A stretch of DNA of 64,000 bases from Bilifractor sp002394235 (GTDB lineage Bacteria > Bacillota > Clostridia > Lachnospirales > Lachnospiraceae): NCBI RefSeq assembly GCF_052118845.1, contig NZ_JBQKGJ010000013.1:17222-81221 (forward strand), written 5' to 3'. Positions 9,178 to 18,514 of the stretch are shown in pieces. Position numbers and translations under genes: made by a program. Positions within the stretch are counted from its first letter, which is position 1. Every line of letters begins with the position of its first letter. The notes beneath the pieces were generated by a model. The model made no database searches and was not told where the DNA came from. It worked only from the letters and a program-made list of their open reading frames with translations.

Positions 9178-10341
9178 TCACCGTCCGCGCCTGGCTGAAA
9201 ATTTGATTTGATACATCTTACGGTCCGCCACTGCGATAAACGTCTTCGGTCCGTCTGATCCGTTCCACACGGATGTGCCGGCACTGAAGGTGATCGGACA
9301 TGGCATCTTCCTCTCCTCCGCCAGCATTTTTGTTTTTTCCCTGATTGCAATCAAATCCCGTTCAATCTCGGAGCTGTCATCCGAACAGAGAATAATCGCG
9401 AATTCATCTCCTCCGTAACGGTAAAGGATCGATCGGTTTCTGGCGCCTTTCATGCACGTCGTGATGGCATCTCCGATGATGGTGAGAGCAATGTCTCCGG
9501 TATCATGTCCAAAGCGGTCATTTATGGATTTGAAATTATTCAGATCAATCATTGTAAAAGAAAGCTCCTGACCGGGCCGAAGGTTTTTCATCATCGATGT
9601 AATGTTGTGGATAATCATTCTCCGGTTTTTCAGCCCCGTCAGCGGGTCCAGATATATGAGATACTCCATCGAATTCACATAGATAATGACCGCAGAGACG
9701 CTCAGAACCGGACAGAGCACCGGGATCTCCGGCACAAAAAACTGAACGAAAGCAGCACCCAGCGGAATCAGCGGGTATGTACCGTAAAAAATATAGATAC
9801 CTCTGACGGCGAAATTATCTCTTCGGAACGCATCCAGATATGACCGTATCATCGAGACGATATCGTAGGCAAAGCAGATCGCATAGATCAGAAGATACGC
9901 ACGTCCCCTCCGGTAGATTCCATCAGCATCTATATAGAACAGAACTTTCAGGAACAGATTCAGAATGATCAGTACAATGAATAAAAATACGGGAATGAAG
10001 GCAAGACCAATTTTCCCGGGATTCCGGATCACTGCGGAATCCCTGCAGGATTCAAAGTACAGAAAAGCCTCACACGTTATCACGACAATCGCAATGAAGT
10101 AAATGCTCTTAAAAAAAACCGCAAGACTATCTGTGTATTCCCTGTTACGATTCATCATCAACAGTGAGGAAGCATCCGACAGAAAAAGAACGATATGCCA
10201 CGTCAGCAGCCTTCGAAAATACATCTGCCCCTTAATTCTGCTGTTCAGAATCAGTTTCAGGATCAGCACAAACATGATAGTCGAACCGAAAACATTGATT
10301 TCCAGATATAGCAGGCGAAAAAGGCTCGAGATTTGCAGCAT
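9178..10341 (-). CDS. Membrane diguanylate cyclase (GGDEF)
   Basis: The N-terminal 220 residues hold about seven hydrophobic segments, followed by a GGDEF domain with NNFKSINDRFGHDTGD and an intact RYGGDEFAIIL. It should make c-di-GMP from two GTP at the inner face of the membrane in response to a signal sensed by the membrane region. An upstream in-frame ATG exists at 10380, but GAAGGA lies 8 nt before the ATG at 10341 (MLQISSLF), so I use that. It ends about 140 bp before the composite GGDEF/EAL gene, so the pair may act on the same c-di-GMP pool. Confidence 0.88.
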   Translation of the reverse strand: MLQISSLFRLLYLEINVFGSTIMFVLILKLILNSRIKGQMYFRRLLTWHIVLFLSDASSLLMMNRNREYTDSLAVFFKSIYFIAIVVITCEAFLYFESCRDSAVIRNPGKIGLAFIPVFLFIVLIILNLFLKVLFYIDADGIYRRGRAYLLIYAICFAYDIVSMIRSYLDAFRRDNFAVRGIYIFYGTYPLIPLGAAFVQFFVPEIPVLCPVLSVSAVIIYVNSMEYLIYLDPLTGLKNRRMIIHNITSMMKNLRPGQELSFTMIDLNNFKSINDRFGHDTGDIALTIIGDAITTCMKGARNRSILYRYGGDEFAIILCSDDSSEIERDLIAIREKTKMLAEERKMPCPITFSAGTSVWNGSDGPKTFIAVADRKMYQIKFSARRGR

Positions 10342-10488
10342 GAAGAATCCTTCCTTCGAAAACGTTTTGACGTGTGACAATTACAGAAAGAGGCATCTGC
10401 GCAGACCGCCGGTAACGCAGAACGCCCCTTTTTCTAATCGTTAAGTATACTATCGACCATATGATTATACAATAGCCATATGAGAATA

Positions 10489-11100
10489 TCAGAATTCCGG
10501 ACGCGCCTTCATCCGGTCTACATCTGTAATTTTCCGGATCACCCGGCAGGGCACACCCACAGCAAGTGAATCCGGCGGAATATCTCTGGTCACGACGCTT
10601 CCAGCGCCGATTACGCATCCCTCCCCGATCGTAACTCCTCCGCAGACAGTAACGTTACCCGCAAGCCAGCAGTTGCTGCCGATGTTGATCGGCTTTGCGT
10701 ATTCACTGTCCGTCACTGTTCCGTCCTGCTTGACGTAAGGATTTCTTTCCTGCCAGCGAAATGGATGCACGGGCGTGAGAAGAGAGACACCAGGTCCGAA
10801 AAAGACATTGTCTCCGATGGTCACCGGACAGCAGTCCAGGCACGTGAAGTTGAAATTGGCATAGAAATTTTTCCCGACAGAGGTAAAGCAGCCATAATCG
10901 AACTGAACCGGCCCCTGCAGAAAGAAGGAATCCCCGGAAATTCCAAGCTCATGCAAAATTTCCGTACGCCTCTTATCTGTCTCGGGAAGCCCGTTATACT
11001 CCAGGCAAAGACGATGCGCCTTTGTCCGAAGAGCGGACAGTTCTTCATCCGACGGATCGTACAATTCTCCCGCCAGCATTTTTTCCTTTTCACTCATCAT
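10489..11100 (-). CDS. Maltose/galactoside-type O-acetyltransferase
   Basis: A 203-residue left-handed beta-helix acetyltransferase. The N-terminus (EKEKMLAGELYDPSDEELSALRTKAH) is the Mac domain and the remainder has hexapeptide repeats (IGDNVFFGPGVSL, IGSNCWLAGNVTVCGGVTIG) with the catalytic His in LLTPVHPF. The family moves an acetyl group from acetyl-CoA to a sugar hydroxyl, thought to detoxify non-metabolised sugars. AGGAG lies before a double ATG. The upstream gap carries an array of four 14-bp palindromes. Confidence 0.92.
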   Translation of the reverse strand: MMSEKEKMLAGELYDPSDEELSALRTKAHRLCLEYNGLPETDKRRTEILHELGISGDSFFLQGPVQFDYGCFTSVGKNFYANFNFTCLDCCPVTIGDNVFFGPGVSLLTPVHPFRWQERNPYVKQDGTVTDSEYAKPINIGSNCWLAGNVTVCGGVTIGEGCVIGAGSVVTRDIPPDSLAVGVPCRVIRKITDVDRMKARPEF

Positions 11101-11122
11101 TGTCTGCTCCTAATATTAATTA

Positions 11123-11222
11123 CAGGCAATTGCCTGCTATTTTTTCTTCAGGCAATTACCTGTGATTCTGCTTTTCTTCCGGTGATTGTCCGTTATCCCG
11201 TTTTTCTTCAGGCAACTGCCTG
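11123..11222. repeat. Array of four 14-bp palindromes
   Basis: CAGGCAATTGCCTG (11123-11136) is a perfect palindrome; variants follow at 11149-11162, 11179-11192 and 11209-11222, spaced 26, 30 and 30 bp, each separated by a T-rich linker ending TTCTT. The array fills the gap between the VOC gene stop and the acetyltransferase start, both on the minus strand. Confidence 0.8.
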
Positions 11223-11263
11223 TCATCTCATTTCTTTTCCGATATTATATGACCTGTCTTCTT

Positions 11264-11662
11264 TTATCGCTCCTGGAAAATCTCAATCGACTCTCCGGCC
11301 TTCCCTCTGACAAAAGCCACCCGGATATTCATCTTCGGTTCCGTGTCAAGAACCAGATCCGCAGGCTCGGAATCAATCGGCAGCCCTTCCTTCCGGAAAA
11401 GTTCAACCGCCTCATCTGCGCTCTCAACCGTCAGCGCCAGATGACCGATCACGCCATCTCCGCGCTTCTGCTCCGCATTGTCCCACAGCTCAATCGTGCC
11501 TGTTCCGGTATCGATCATCGCCATATTTCCCAGTCCATCCACGTAACATCCGGCTGTTTTTCGGAAGCCAAGAACATTGCAGTAAAAGTCAATAACCTCG
11601 TCCATTTCCTTTTTTCCATGACAATTCAATGCAACATGATTCATACCTGTGATTGTACTCAA
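11264..11662 (-). CDS. VOC (glyoxalase/dioxygenase superfamily) protein
   Basis: A 132-residue vicinal-oxygen-chelate protein: GMNHVALNCHGKKEMDEVIDFYCNVLGFR at the N-terminus and GVIGHLALTVESADEAVELF in the middle, the two beta-alpha-beta-beta-beta modules. Metal-site candidates are the His in NHVAL, the Glu in GTIELWD and the His in IGHLAL. The exact reaction (glyoxalase, lyase, resistance) is not evident. The start is TTG at 11662 after AAGGAG; an ATG six codons in is the alternative. Confidence 0.85.
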   Translation of the reverse strand: MSTITGMNHVALNCHGKKEMDEVIDFYCNVLGFRKTAGCYVDGLGNMAMIDTGTGTIELWDNAEQKRGDGVIGHLALTVESADEAVELFRKEGLPIDSEPADLVLDTEPKMNIRVAFVRGKAGESIEIFQER

Positions 11663-11911
11663 AGCTCTTCTCCTTGTTCTAGAAACATAATCGATTCGTT
11701 GTTCATGAAATGAAATGATTCATTGTTCTTCAAGTCCTTGAAGTGCAAGGATCCACTGCTGAAACTTAAGGAATCATCCGCTTTTTATTATAGTTTTTCA
11801 AAACGGTCCGGTCAATCTTATCCTTGCAGCAATCAGCCTGTTCATAGCCTTCCAGCAATCAGCCTGTTCACTGCCCAGAGCAAGTTTCGTATAGGATGCC
11901 CGCCTGGCCAA

Positions 11912-12007
11912 CGATATAAAACACGCTGCGCGAGTTTTATCTCGCTATCGCGACGCTCGCCGCACCCGTATACTTCGCATTCGGCTGCGGCTCACTGTTC
12001 GCGTAAA
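11912..12007 (-). repeat. 96-bp two-hairpin dispersed repeat, copy 2
   Basis: Same family as 4252-4347, with CGATATAAAAC in place of CGAGATAAAAC in one stem arm and CCCGTATACTTCG in the tip. It sits directly after the GH30 terminator on the minus strand. The 11663-12083 stretch otherwise contains no gene; a short pair of AGCAATCAGCCTGTTCA units lies near 11827-11866. Confidence 0.9.
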
Positions 12008-12010
12008 TAT

Positions 12011-12040
12011 AAAAAGGCTCTGGCAATTGTCTCCAGAGCC
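12011..12040 (-). terminator. Rho-independent terminator of the sugar-uptake operon
   Basis: An 8-bp stem (GGCTCTGG with CCAGAGCC) followed on the minus strand by TTTTTATATTTACGCG. It lies 44 bp after the GH30 stop and runs into repeat copy 2. Confidence 0.85.
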
Positions 12041-12083
12041 CGATAATATATATTATATCTTCATAGAATTCATCGTACTTGTA

Positions 12084-13424
12084 TTATTCATTGATCAGCC
12101 CTGATGTAATGGAAAAGGGAAAAAGTGTGAGCTTTGCCTCCCTTCCCTCTGCCCGAAGCGTAACAGGCATCCGATTACCGGACTTATTGAGCAGAATAAC
12201 CGCTATTCTGCCATCCGGTCGCCTGCAGGCAGTTACATCAACCTCCTCTGAGAACTTTGTTGTCTCCAGAATCCTCGACCCATGTACGATTTTTCCTGAA
12301 AAATGTTCTATGTGCTTCGCAATCATCTGCGGCAACAGCGTTCTGTTCCTTCTGTGAAAAAGGAATGGCGCCAGACAATAGTTTCCTACATAATTAGGCC
12401 CTCCCCTCTCATCCAGCAGAATGTTCCAATCATAAAAAGCGCATATGCCATGATTCAGATCTCCGATGATTTCATGGGACAGCCGTATGGCGTTCATATC
12501 GTCATCGTCAGCGTCAAATTTGCTGAATTCAATACAGCTTTCTGAGAGAATCAATTCTTTATCCGGCCACTTTTGTCTGCACAGATCCAAAGCATCAAAA
12601 TGATCTCCGCTGTACCAGTGAAAAGCAGCACCCGCGATCATGCCCCTGGTCTCTTCGTCTATAATATCCCTCATCCACTCATATACTCTCTCTTTATTAT
12701 GATCCCAGATATAGATTTTCACATCCGTCAGACCATGTTTCCGCATCGCGGGATACATGAAATCTCTCAGAAATTCCTTTTCTTCCTCTGCGGTAAAAAT
12801 ACAGGAATCCCAGGTCTGCACTGCTTTTGGTTCATTCTGCAGAGACATGCGCGTAACCGTAAATCCCCTTCTCCTGAATTCCTGAATATAGCGGCACAGA
12901 TATTCGGCCCAGAGTTTCCGGTATTCCGGTCTCAGTCTGCCTCCATGAATACGCTGATGATTTGTCTTCATAAACGCAGGAGGGGACCAGGGGGAGAGCA
13001 TCAGCAACGGGGACCTGCCCATAAAGAAACGGATATCCTCCAGCATCGGAAGGATGTATTTTTCCGTGCGGGCCATGGAAAAGCTGCTAAGATTGCTATC
13101 GGATGGATCAGACATCGCTTCATACTGTTCCAGAGAAAAATCGCAGCTGTCAACAGGGACTCTCAGGATCCCATAATTCATCCGATCCGGGGAAAAACAG
13201 GCAGTCAGAAACGCTTCCTTCTGACTCTTATCCATTAAAGAATATACATAGGCAGCAGACTCAGTGACCGCACCGCCAAATCCATCAAAGATCTGTTTTT
13301 CATTCTCCGGATAGATATTCACCACATGATTTTCAATTCCGGAATCCTCCTGCATCTCTACAACCTGATGTAAAGGTTTGTTCATGCTGTTCCTGTCATA
13401 AGTAGTCGTGATTTCCAATCGCAT
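12084..13424 (-). CDS. Glycoside hydrolase family 30 enzyme
   Basis: A 446-residue intracellular glycosidase without signal peptide, related to glucosylceramidase-like GH30 enzymes. Visible motifs are FDGFGGAVTESAAYV near the N-terminus, LMLSPWSPPAFMKTN, the acid/base Glu in SLQNEPKA, and the nucleophile Glu in LILSESCIEF; a beta-sandwich tail follows. It probably cleaves a beta-linked oligosaccharide brought in by the ABC system upstream. The start is chosen at 13424: the upstream ATG contains the GGAGG that serves the ATG four codons later. Last gene of the operon SBP-permease-permease-GH30. Substrate is inference only. Confidence 0.9.
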   Translation of the reverse strand: MRLEITTTYDRNSMNKPLHQVVEMQEDSGIENHVVNIYPENEKQIFDGFGGAVTESAAYVYSLMDKSQKEAFLTACFSPDRMNYGILRVPVDSCDFSLEQYEAMSDPSDSNLSSFSMARTEKYILPMLEDIRFFMGRSPLLMLSPWSPPAFMKTNHQRIHGGRLRPEYRKLWAEYLCRYIQEFRRRGFTVTRMSLQNEPKAVQTWDSCIFTAEEEKEFLRDFMYPAMRKHGLTDVKIYIWDHNKERVYEWMRDIIDEETRGMIAGAAFHWYSGDHFDALDLCRQKWPDKELILSESCIEFSKFDADDDDMNAIRLSHEIIGDLNHGICAFYDWNILLDERGGPNYVGNYCLAPFLFHRRNRTLLPQMIAKHIEHFSGKIVHGSRILETTKFSEEVDVTACRRPDGRIAVILLNKSGNRMPVTLRAEGREAKLTLFPFSITSGLINE

Positions 13425-13459
13425 GATATCCTCCATGAATAATCATAAAATTCCTGTCT

Positions 13460-14341
13460 TCAGCCTTTTACTGCACCACCGGTCAGTCCTTGCACAATCT
13501 GCGAGCTGAATGCAAAATAGAGAATGATTATCGGGATCAGTGTGATAACGACAGCTGCCATAGACTCACTCATATATCTGGTGAACTGACCGATGTACCG
13601 ATAAATCGCAAGTGTCAGTGTAGTGACATTTTTATTACCCAGCAGTACCATTGGCATGTAGAAGTCATTCCACTGACCAATAGCGGTTATCAATCCCATC
13701 GTAAACATGACCGGTTTCGTTATCGGAAGAATGATCTGGAAAAATACGCGCAGGTCACTGCAGCCATCCAGTCTTGCCGACTCTTCCAGAGCAGTCGGAA
13801 TGGCTCGGAAGAATTTCTGGAAAATCAGGCATGACATGGAAATGCCGGAGATATATACGAGGATCAGGCCAGACAATTTATTCAGCAGTCCAAGATTGCG
13901 CAAAAGTATGAACAGCGGCAGGATAGAAACCTGAATGGGAACCATCATACCAATCATAAAGTACGCAGAAAGAATCTTTTTTCCTTTGAATTGATATCTT
14001 GCGATTCCATAAGCAGCCATTGAAGACAGGAGAATGCATCCCACCGTCCCGCAGGCAGTCACAATCACGCTATTAAAGAAATACCTCAGAAAATCGCCCT
14101 TTTTAATAATTGCATCATAGGACGCGAATGAAATTGCTCTCGGCAATCCCGCGAAGTTTGTAACCAGATCTGACTTTGTCTTTAAAGAGTCCAAGATCGT
14201 TACACCAAGCACAAAAATTGTAATACAGGTGTAGAGTATTAATATTACTGAGCAGATGCTTCTTCCGACCTTCGCTCTTGTAGAATATACACCGTGGGCG
14301 CCTTCGGAGAAATCCATCTTTTTCTTCATCCTGACTTTCAC
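13460..14341 (-). CDS. Carbohydrate ABC transporter permease, MalG type
   Basis: A 293-residue CUT1-family inner-membrane subunit with six hydrophobic segments and the EAA loop ALEESARLDGCSDLRVFFQIILPI near residue 200 that docks the ATPase. It pairs with the MalF-type permease that ends 23 bp upstream. No ATPase gene is in the operon, so a shared MsmK-type ATPase elsewhere probably drives it, as is common in Firmicutes. Confidence 0.92.
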   Translation of the reverse strand: MKVRMKKKMDFSEGAHGVYSTRAKVGRSICSVILILYTCITIFVLGVTILDSLKTKSDLVTNFAGLPRAISFASYDAIIKKGDFLRYFFNSVIVTACGTVGCILLSSMAAYGIARYQFKGKKILSAYFMIGMMVPIQVSILPLFILLRNLGLLNKLSGLILVYISGISMSCLIFQKFFRAIPTALEESARLDGCSDLRVFFQIILPITKPVMFTMGLITAIGQWNDFYMPMVLLGNKNVTTLTLAIYRYIGQFTRYMSESMAAVVITLIPIIILYFAFSSQIVQGLTGGAVKG

Positions 14342-14364
14342 TTTTCTCTCTCCTTTCTGCCAAG

Positions 14365-15261
14365 TTAGGTATCATATTCAAACTTAGACAGCACCTTGTT
14401 CTGAACCAGGGTTACGGCCATCATGACAATAAACATGACAACAACGATTGCCGCGCCAAACCCAAGATCAGATTTTCCGTTCAGCCCGCTTCCGAAAGTA
14501 TATCTGTAGAACACAAGGTTGGCAAAATCCAGAGATCCGTTAATGCCTCCATTGATGCCACCCAGTATATAAGGCAGATCGAAAATGGCCAGCGCCCAGA
14601 TGGTACTCATGGTGATATTGGAAGCACAGGACGGAAGGGACAGCGGAAACAGAATATACCAGAATCTTTGCCATTCGGTACAACCGTCAATACGGGAAGC
14701 TTCCATAACCTCTTCCGGGATGTCCATAAAGTTTGCGTAAAATATCATAATGCCCGAACCGGAGCCCTGCCAGAGGATAAGCATTACAAGAAGTTTAAAT
14801 GCCATCTTCTCATCGCCGAACCATGCTGCCGGCTGCCCTCCGATTGCCTTTAAAAATTCATTCAATAAGCCAATGTTGGGATTAAACAGCAGTGTTGCAA
14901 AGAAAGACACAATGGTTGTAGAAATAACATACGGCAGGAACACCATGAATTTCAGGTACTTGTGAGCAGGAATCCGGATGAATAGCAGGTATGCCACAAG
15001 GTACTGGAAAGGTGTGATAATCAGCCACACACAGAGCAGATATTTCAGGTTATTCTTCAAGGCGTTGAAAAATTCCGGTGCAAATCTGGGATCTGTAAAA
15101 ACAGTTACAAAGTTTTTGAATCCTATGAAATTCAGATTCCCCATTCCTGTCCAGTCTGTCAGCGACATACCGAAAACGACTACGATCGGAAGAGCTACAA
15201 AGATACTGTACAGAATAAACGCCGGTGTTATAAAAAACAGATAATTTCTGTTCTTCTTCAT
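14365..15261 (-). CDS. Carbohydrate ABC transporter permease, MalF type
   Basis: A 298-residue CUT1 permease with six membrane segments and the EAA loop EEVMEASRIDGCTEWQRFWYILFPL. It forms the channel with the MalG-type partner and takes substrate from the lipoprotein encoded upstream. The 146-bp gap from the binding-protein stop has no clear terminator. Confidence 0.92.
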   Translation of the reverse strand: MKKNRNYLFFITPAFILYSIFVALPIVVVFGMSLTDWTGMGNLNFIGFKNFVTVFTDPRFAPEFFNALKNNLKYLLCVWLIITPFQYLVAYLLFIRIPAHKYLKFMVFLPYVISTTIVSFFATLLFNPNIGLLNEFLKAIGGQPAAWFGDEKMAFKLLVMLILWQGSGSGIMIFYANFMDIPEEVMEASRIDGCTEWQRFWYILFPLSLPSCASNITMSTIWALAIFDLPYILGGINGGINGSLDFANLVFYRYTFGSGLNGKSDLGFGAAIVVVMFIVMMAVTLVQNKVLSKFEYDT

Positions 15262-15407
15262 AATCGGACTCCTTTACTGTAAGGATAAAATACGGATACA
15301 CGGGAACTCCATCTTGCATGGAACAGCTTCTGAACGCCCGGATCAAGAATGGGCAGACCAGAAGCTGTCCGAAGGTTTCCCTTTTATATTTTCGTTTTCT
15401 GAACGAA

Positions 15408-16682
15408 TCATTTCATGACTGCTGCAATCTCATCCATGAACTGATCAACGGTAAGTCCGCCGTCAAATACTTTTGTAAAATCTGAGTCCCATATTGTGGA
15501 AGCCTCTCCCTTATCCGAATAACTGCTCAAAACATTCTGCCAGCTTCTGTAGGTATTCTCCTGTCCGCCTGCAGAAATTTCCTTCGCGATTTCGGTCGAT
15601 GACTCAATTTCAGGAGTGCCGGAAACAGCGCCCTGTGACTGTACCCATATCGTCTGTGCTTCTTTTGTCGCGCAGAAATTGACAAATGCAACAGCCGCTT
15701 CTTTGTTTTCCGTTGCCGCGTTCACCGAAAATCCATTCGACGCAGTTCCTACAAGGCCTTTTGTGCCGTCCTCAGCCGGGATGGTGAATGCGCCAAGATT
15801 CAGATCCGGATTATTCTCCTGAATGGTAGCTGCATCCCAGGAGCCTGCTATATCCATAGCCGCACTTCCCGATGTAAAGGCAAGAATTTGTGCCGCGTTA
15901 TCCGTGACACCTGTCCAGTTATCGCCAAAGTAACCATCCTTTGCCCAGTCAACCATCTTCTGCATTGCTTCTCTGGCAGGCTTTTCTGTTCCCTTGCTGG
16001 AATAGTCCTCCAGTCCCTTTGTATAATCAGGGTCATAGGCTGCGAGTAAGGGCTCGTAGACAAACAGCATGGACCATGGATCATGAGCCATGGAAATCGG
16101 CGTTATACCCGCCTTTTTGATAGACGCGAGAAGGCTTTCAAATTCCGAGAACTTCGTTGGAACCTTCCACCCATTCTCTTTAAACATGTCTTTATTATAG
16201 AATACGGTGCGGGTATCCAGCGTCATCCACGGTACGGAGTATTGCTTTCCATCAATTGTCGCCAGCTCCTTCGCACTGTCGGAAATGAAGGAATAATCTA
16301 CATCGTTGCTCAGGTCAAGACATGCTCCGTTGCTCACCAGATCAGGCATGTTGCTCGTTGCCGTGCCGTTGGTCCAGAAAACATCTGGTCCGGATCCGGA
16401 CTGAATTGCCGTATTTAACAGAGAATAATAATCTCCGTCAGCTTTAATCTCATAGTCAACCTCTACATTGGGATATTCCTTATTGAAGGCTTCAATTATT
16501 TTTTCCAGAGATTCTTCATAAGGATAGTCATGCTCCCAGACGGTAATCGCTCCGCTGACTTCTCCATTTCCCTCTGAAGACGAGCCGCCGGACACCGATC
16601 CGGAAGAAGCTGTTGATGCTGCTCCGCATCCAGTCATCATAAGTGTAGCTGCAGATAATAATGCAATGATTTTTTTATTCAT
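15408..16682 (-). CDS. Sugar-binding lipoprotein of a CUT1 ABC transporter
   Basis: A 424-residue extracellular solute-binding protein family 1. The start at 16682 is chosen because GGAGGAG lies 5 nt before it and it yields a proper lipoprotein signal: MNKKIIALLSAATLMMTGCG, with the lipobox Cys near residue 19. A Ser/Gly-rich linker follows, then the binding fold (ITVWEHDYPYEESLEKIIEAFNKEYPNVEVDYE). First gene of the operon; expression is probably controlled by the YesN-like regulator encoded just upstream. The ligand is likely an oligosaccharide, not identifiable by eye. Confidence 0.93.
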   Translation of the reverse strand: MNKKIIALLSAATLMMTGCGAASTASSGSVSGGSSSEGNGEVSGAITVWEHDYPYEESLEKIIEAFNKEYPNVEVDYEIKADGDYYSLLNTAIQSGSGPDVFWTNGTATSNMPDLVSNGACLDLSNDVDYSFISDSAKELATIDGKQYSVPWMTLDTRTVFYNKDMFKENGWKVPTKFSEFESLLASIKKAGITPISMAHDPWSMLFVYEPLLAAYDPDYTKGLEDYSSKGTEKPAREAMQKMVDWAKDGYFGDNWTGVTDNAAQILAFTSGSAAMDIAGSWDAATIQENNPDLNLGAFTIPAEDGTKGLVGTASNGFSVNAATENKEAAVAFVNFCATKEAQTIWVQSQGAVSGTPEIESSTEIAKEISAGGQENTYRSWQNVLSSYSDKGEASTIWDSDFTKVFDGGLTVDQFMDEIAAVMK

Positions 16683-16947
16683 TTTTCTCCTCCACTCCTG
16701 CAATACTCATCGTTTCTTTTCGTTTGATTGCCTGTTGTTATTTGTTATCTGTATTTTACTTTTACGCGTCATGACAAACAATCGACAATATTCCAGGAGT
16801 GATTCACTATTTTTCAATTCAAAAAAATATCTTCGTTCAAAATCTTATAACTTGTTCAATTTCTACTAAAGCTCAGATGATGGTATATCTGTATGTGTTT
16901 TTCTGCATCAATATTTCTTCTTTTTTCCCGATCTTCAGCCTGCAGAC

Positions 16948-16995
16948 AGAAGAAACGCTCCGATGGGATTCTTTCCCATCCGGAGCGTTTCTTCT
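16948..16995 (-). terminator. Long hairpin ending the rhamnosidase-YesLMN transcript
   Basis: A stem of about 20 bp (AGAAACGCTCC paired with GGAGCGTTTCT plus GATGGGA with TCCCATC) abuts the stop codon of the response regulator. The T-run is weak. It separates the regulatory operon from the uptake operon. The rest of 16683-16947 is AT-rich promoter region without a gene. Confidence 0.75.
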
Positions 16996-18476
16996 CATCT
17001 TCTGTATTCACTGACCGTTTTCCCTGTCGTTTTCTTGAAAACCCGGATCAAATAATTGGAATTGGAAAAACCAGTTTGTTCTGCGATCTGTTCCAATGAC
17101 AGATGTCGGTTTCGAAGGAGGATTTTAACCCGTTCGATTCTTTGTTCATTCAAATACTGAACGAGGGTTTCTCCCGTTCTTTCCTTGAATTTTTTGGTAA
17201 AAGAGGGGACGCTCATGCAGCATTTTTCTGCCAGATCCACAAGATTTATTTTTTCATCCAGATGCTCTTCTATATAAGCCAGTGCCTCTGAGATTTCATC
17301 CCGCTCGATGGCCCGGACCGCCTGTTCTCTGCACTCTGCCACCATTTTAATAAGCTGCTCACGAAGTTCTGTGACATTTCCCGTATTGGTTACGATCGAG
17401 AAAATCCGGGAATCCAGATTCTGTTTTTCATCCGGAGAACGCCCCTGAAGATTATAATCCAGTGCCCTGTCCAAAAACCTGCTCAAGGCCTGCATAAGCT
17501 GACCCTTCATTTTCACGGGTTCAACCCGGCAGAAAGCGGCTTTTTTCAGATATAAATCCAGTTCAGCAGAAAAGATCTCCATGCTTTGATCGGAAAGGAA
17601 GCTATTGTAAGAGAAATCATTGACCACAAAAGGCTCTCCGCCATCATGATAAAAAAATATCTGAACATCCGGTTCATAATAGTACCTTTGAACTGCGGTA
17701 ATCGCCTCCTGATATCGATTTCTCATCTCCTTGAGGTCATGCATTTCACTGCTGATTCCAAATAGCAGCCTGCCGCTGACATAATGTCTCGCACTCCTGA
17801 TTAATGTGCTTATATTTTCGGAAATATGACGATTTCTCTCACTTTCCGTCTGGTTCCTGTCGACCTTGAACAAAATGAAGGGATCTTTGTCATATGGCAG
17901 AAACATCGTACCCATATTATATCGCCGTACCAGTCCGTCCAGAAGATGATAGAACATATTGGCATCTATAGACGGACTCTTTATATCTCCTGACATATCT
18001 ACACAATATGTCCGGAATACCCCGACGCGGAATATCTCCTCCCCCGTCATCTCACTCATTACACTGTCATCCACATCTCTGGAAACCTCTTCTGTTCTAT
18101 TCTTCCCATGTTTCGCGTAAACTTTTCTAATTTCTGACAGCAGTATCGGGCCCGATATCTTGTGCTTGAGAAGATATGCGTCCGTTCCTCTGGATATTGC
18201 CTCCTGTGCATATGAAAAATCATCGTGACAGCTGAGGATGATAACGCCTGATGCAAGATTAGCGGAACGTATAACCTCGATGAAATCCAGCCCGTTCATA
18301 TCCGCCATCTCGATGTCTGTGATGACGATATCCACCGGTGTTTTCCGCAGAAACGGAATTGCCTCCTCCGGACCGCTGAAAACATTCACTACCATAACAT
18401 CCTCTTTGCCATCTATCAAAGACTGTATACCGATTCCGGCAAGCATTTCATCATCTACTATAATTACCTTTATCAT
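16995..18476 (-). CDS. YesN-type AraC response regulator
   Basis: A 493-residue regulator. Residues 1-120 are a receiver domain with acidic pair VDDE at the N-terminus, phospho-acceptor Asp in IVITDIEMADMNG, and Lys in LLKHKIS; residues 390-493 are an AraC DNA-binding domain with two helix-turn-helix motifs (LVDLAEKCCMSVPSFTKKFKERTG and QIAEQTGFSNSNYLIRVFKKTTG). It should be phosphorylated by the kinase encoded 38 bp upstream and activate the adjacent sugar-uptake genes. The middle region has no obvious family. Confidence 0.93.
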   Translation of the reverse strand: MIKVIIVDDEMLAGIGIQSLIDGKEDVMVVNVFSGPEEAIPFLRKTPVDIVITDIEMADMNGLDFIEVIRSANLASGVIILSCHDDFSYAQEAISRGTDAYLLKHKISGPILLSEIRKVYAKHGKNRTEEVSRDVDDSVMSEMTGEEIFRVGVFRTYCVDMSGDIKSPSIDANMFYHLLDGLVRRYNMGTMFLPYDKDPFILFKVDRNQTESERNRHISENISTLIRSARHYVSGRLLFGISSEMHDLKEMRNRYQEAITAVQRYYYEPDVQIFFYHDGGEPFVVNDFSYNSFLSDQSMEIFSAELDLYLKKAAFCRVEPVKMKGQLMQALSRFLDRALDYNLQGRSPDEKQNLDSRIFSIVTNTGNVTELREQLIKMVAECREQAVRAIERDEISEALAYIEEHLDEKINLVDLAEKCCMSVPSFTKKFKERTGETLVQYLNEQRIERVKILLRNRHLSLEQIAEQTGFSNSNYLIRVFKKTTGKTVSEYRR

Positions 18477-18514
18477 TTCACATCACCCGCAGATATTTCT
18501 TCTTTCCCTTTTTG

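Noticed and set aside
11123..11222. CRISPR reading of the palindrome array
   Set aside because: Units are 14 bp with 12-16-bp T-rich, similar linkers; not spacer-like.
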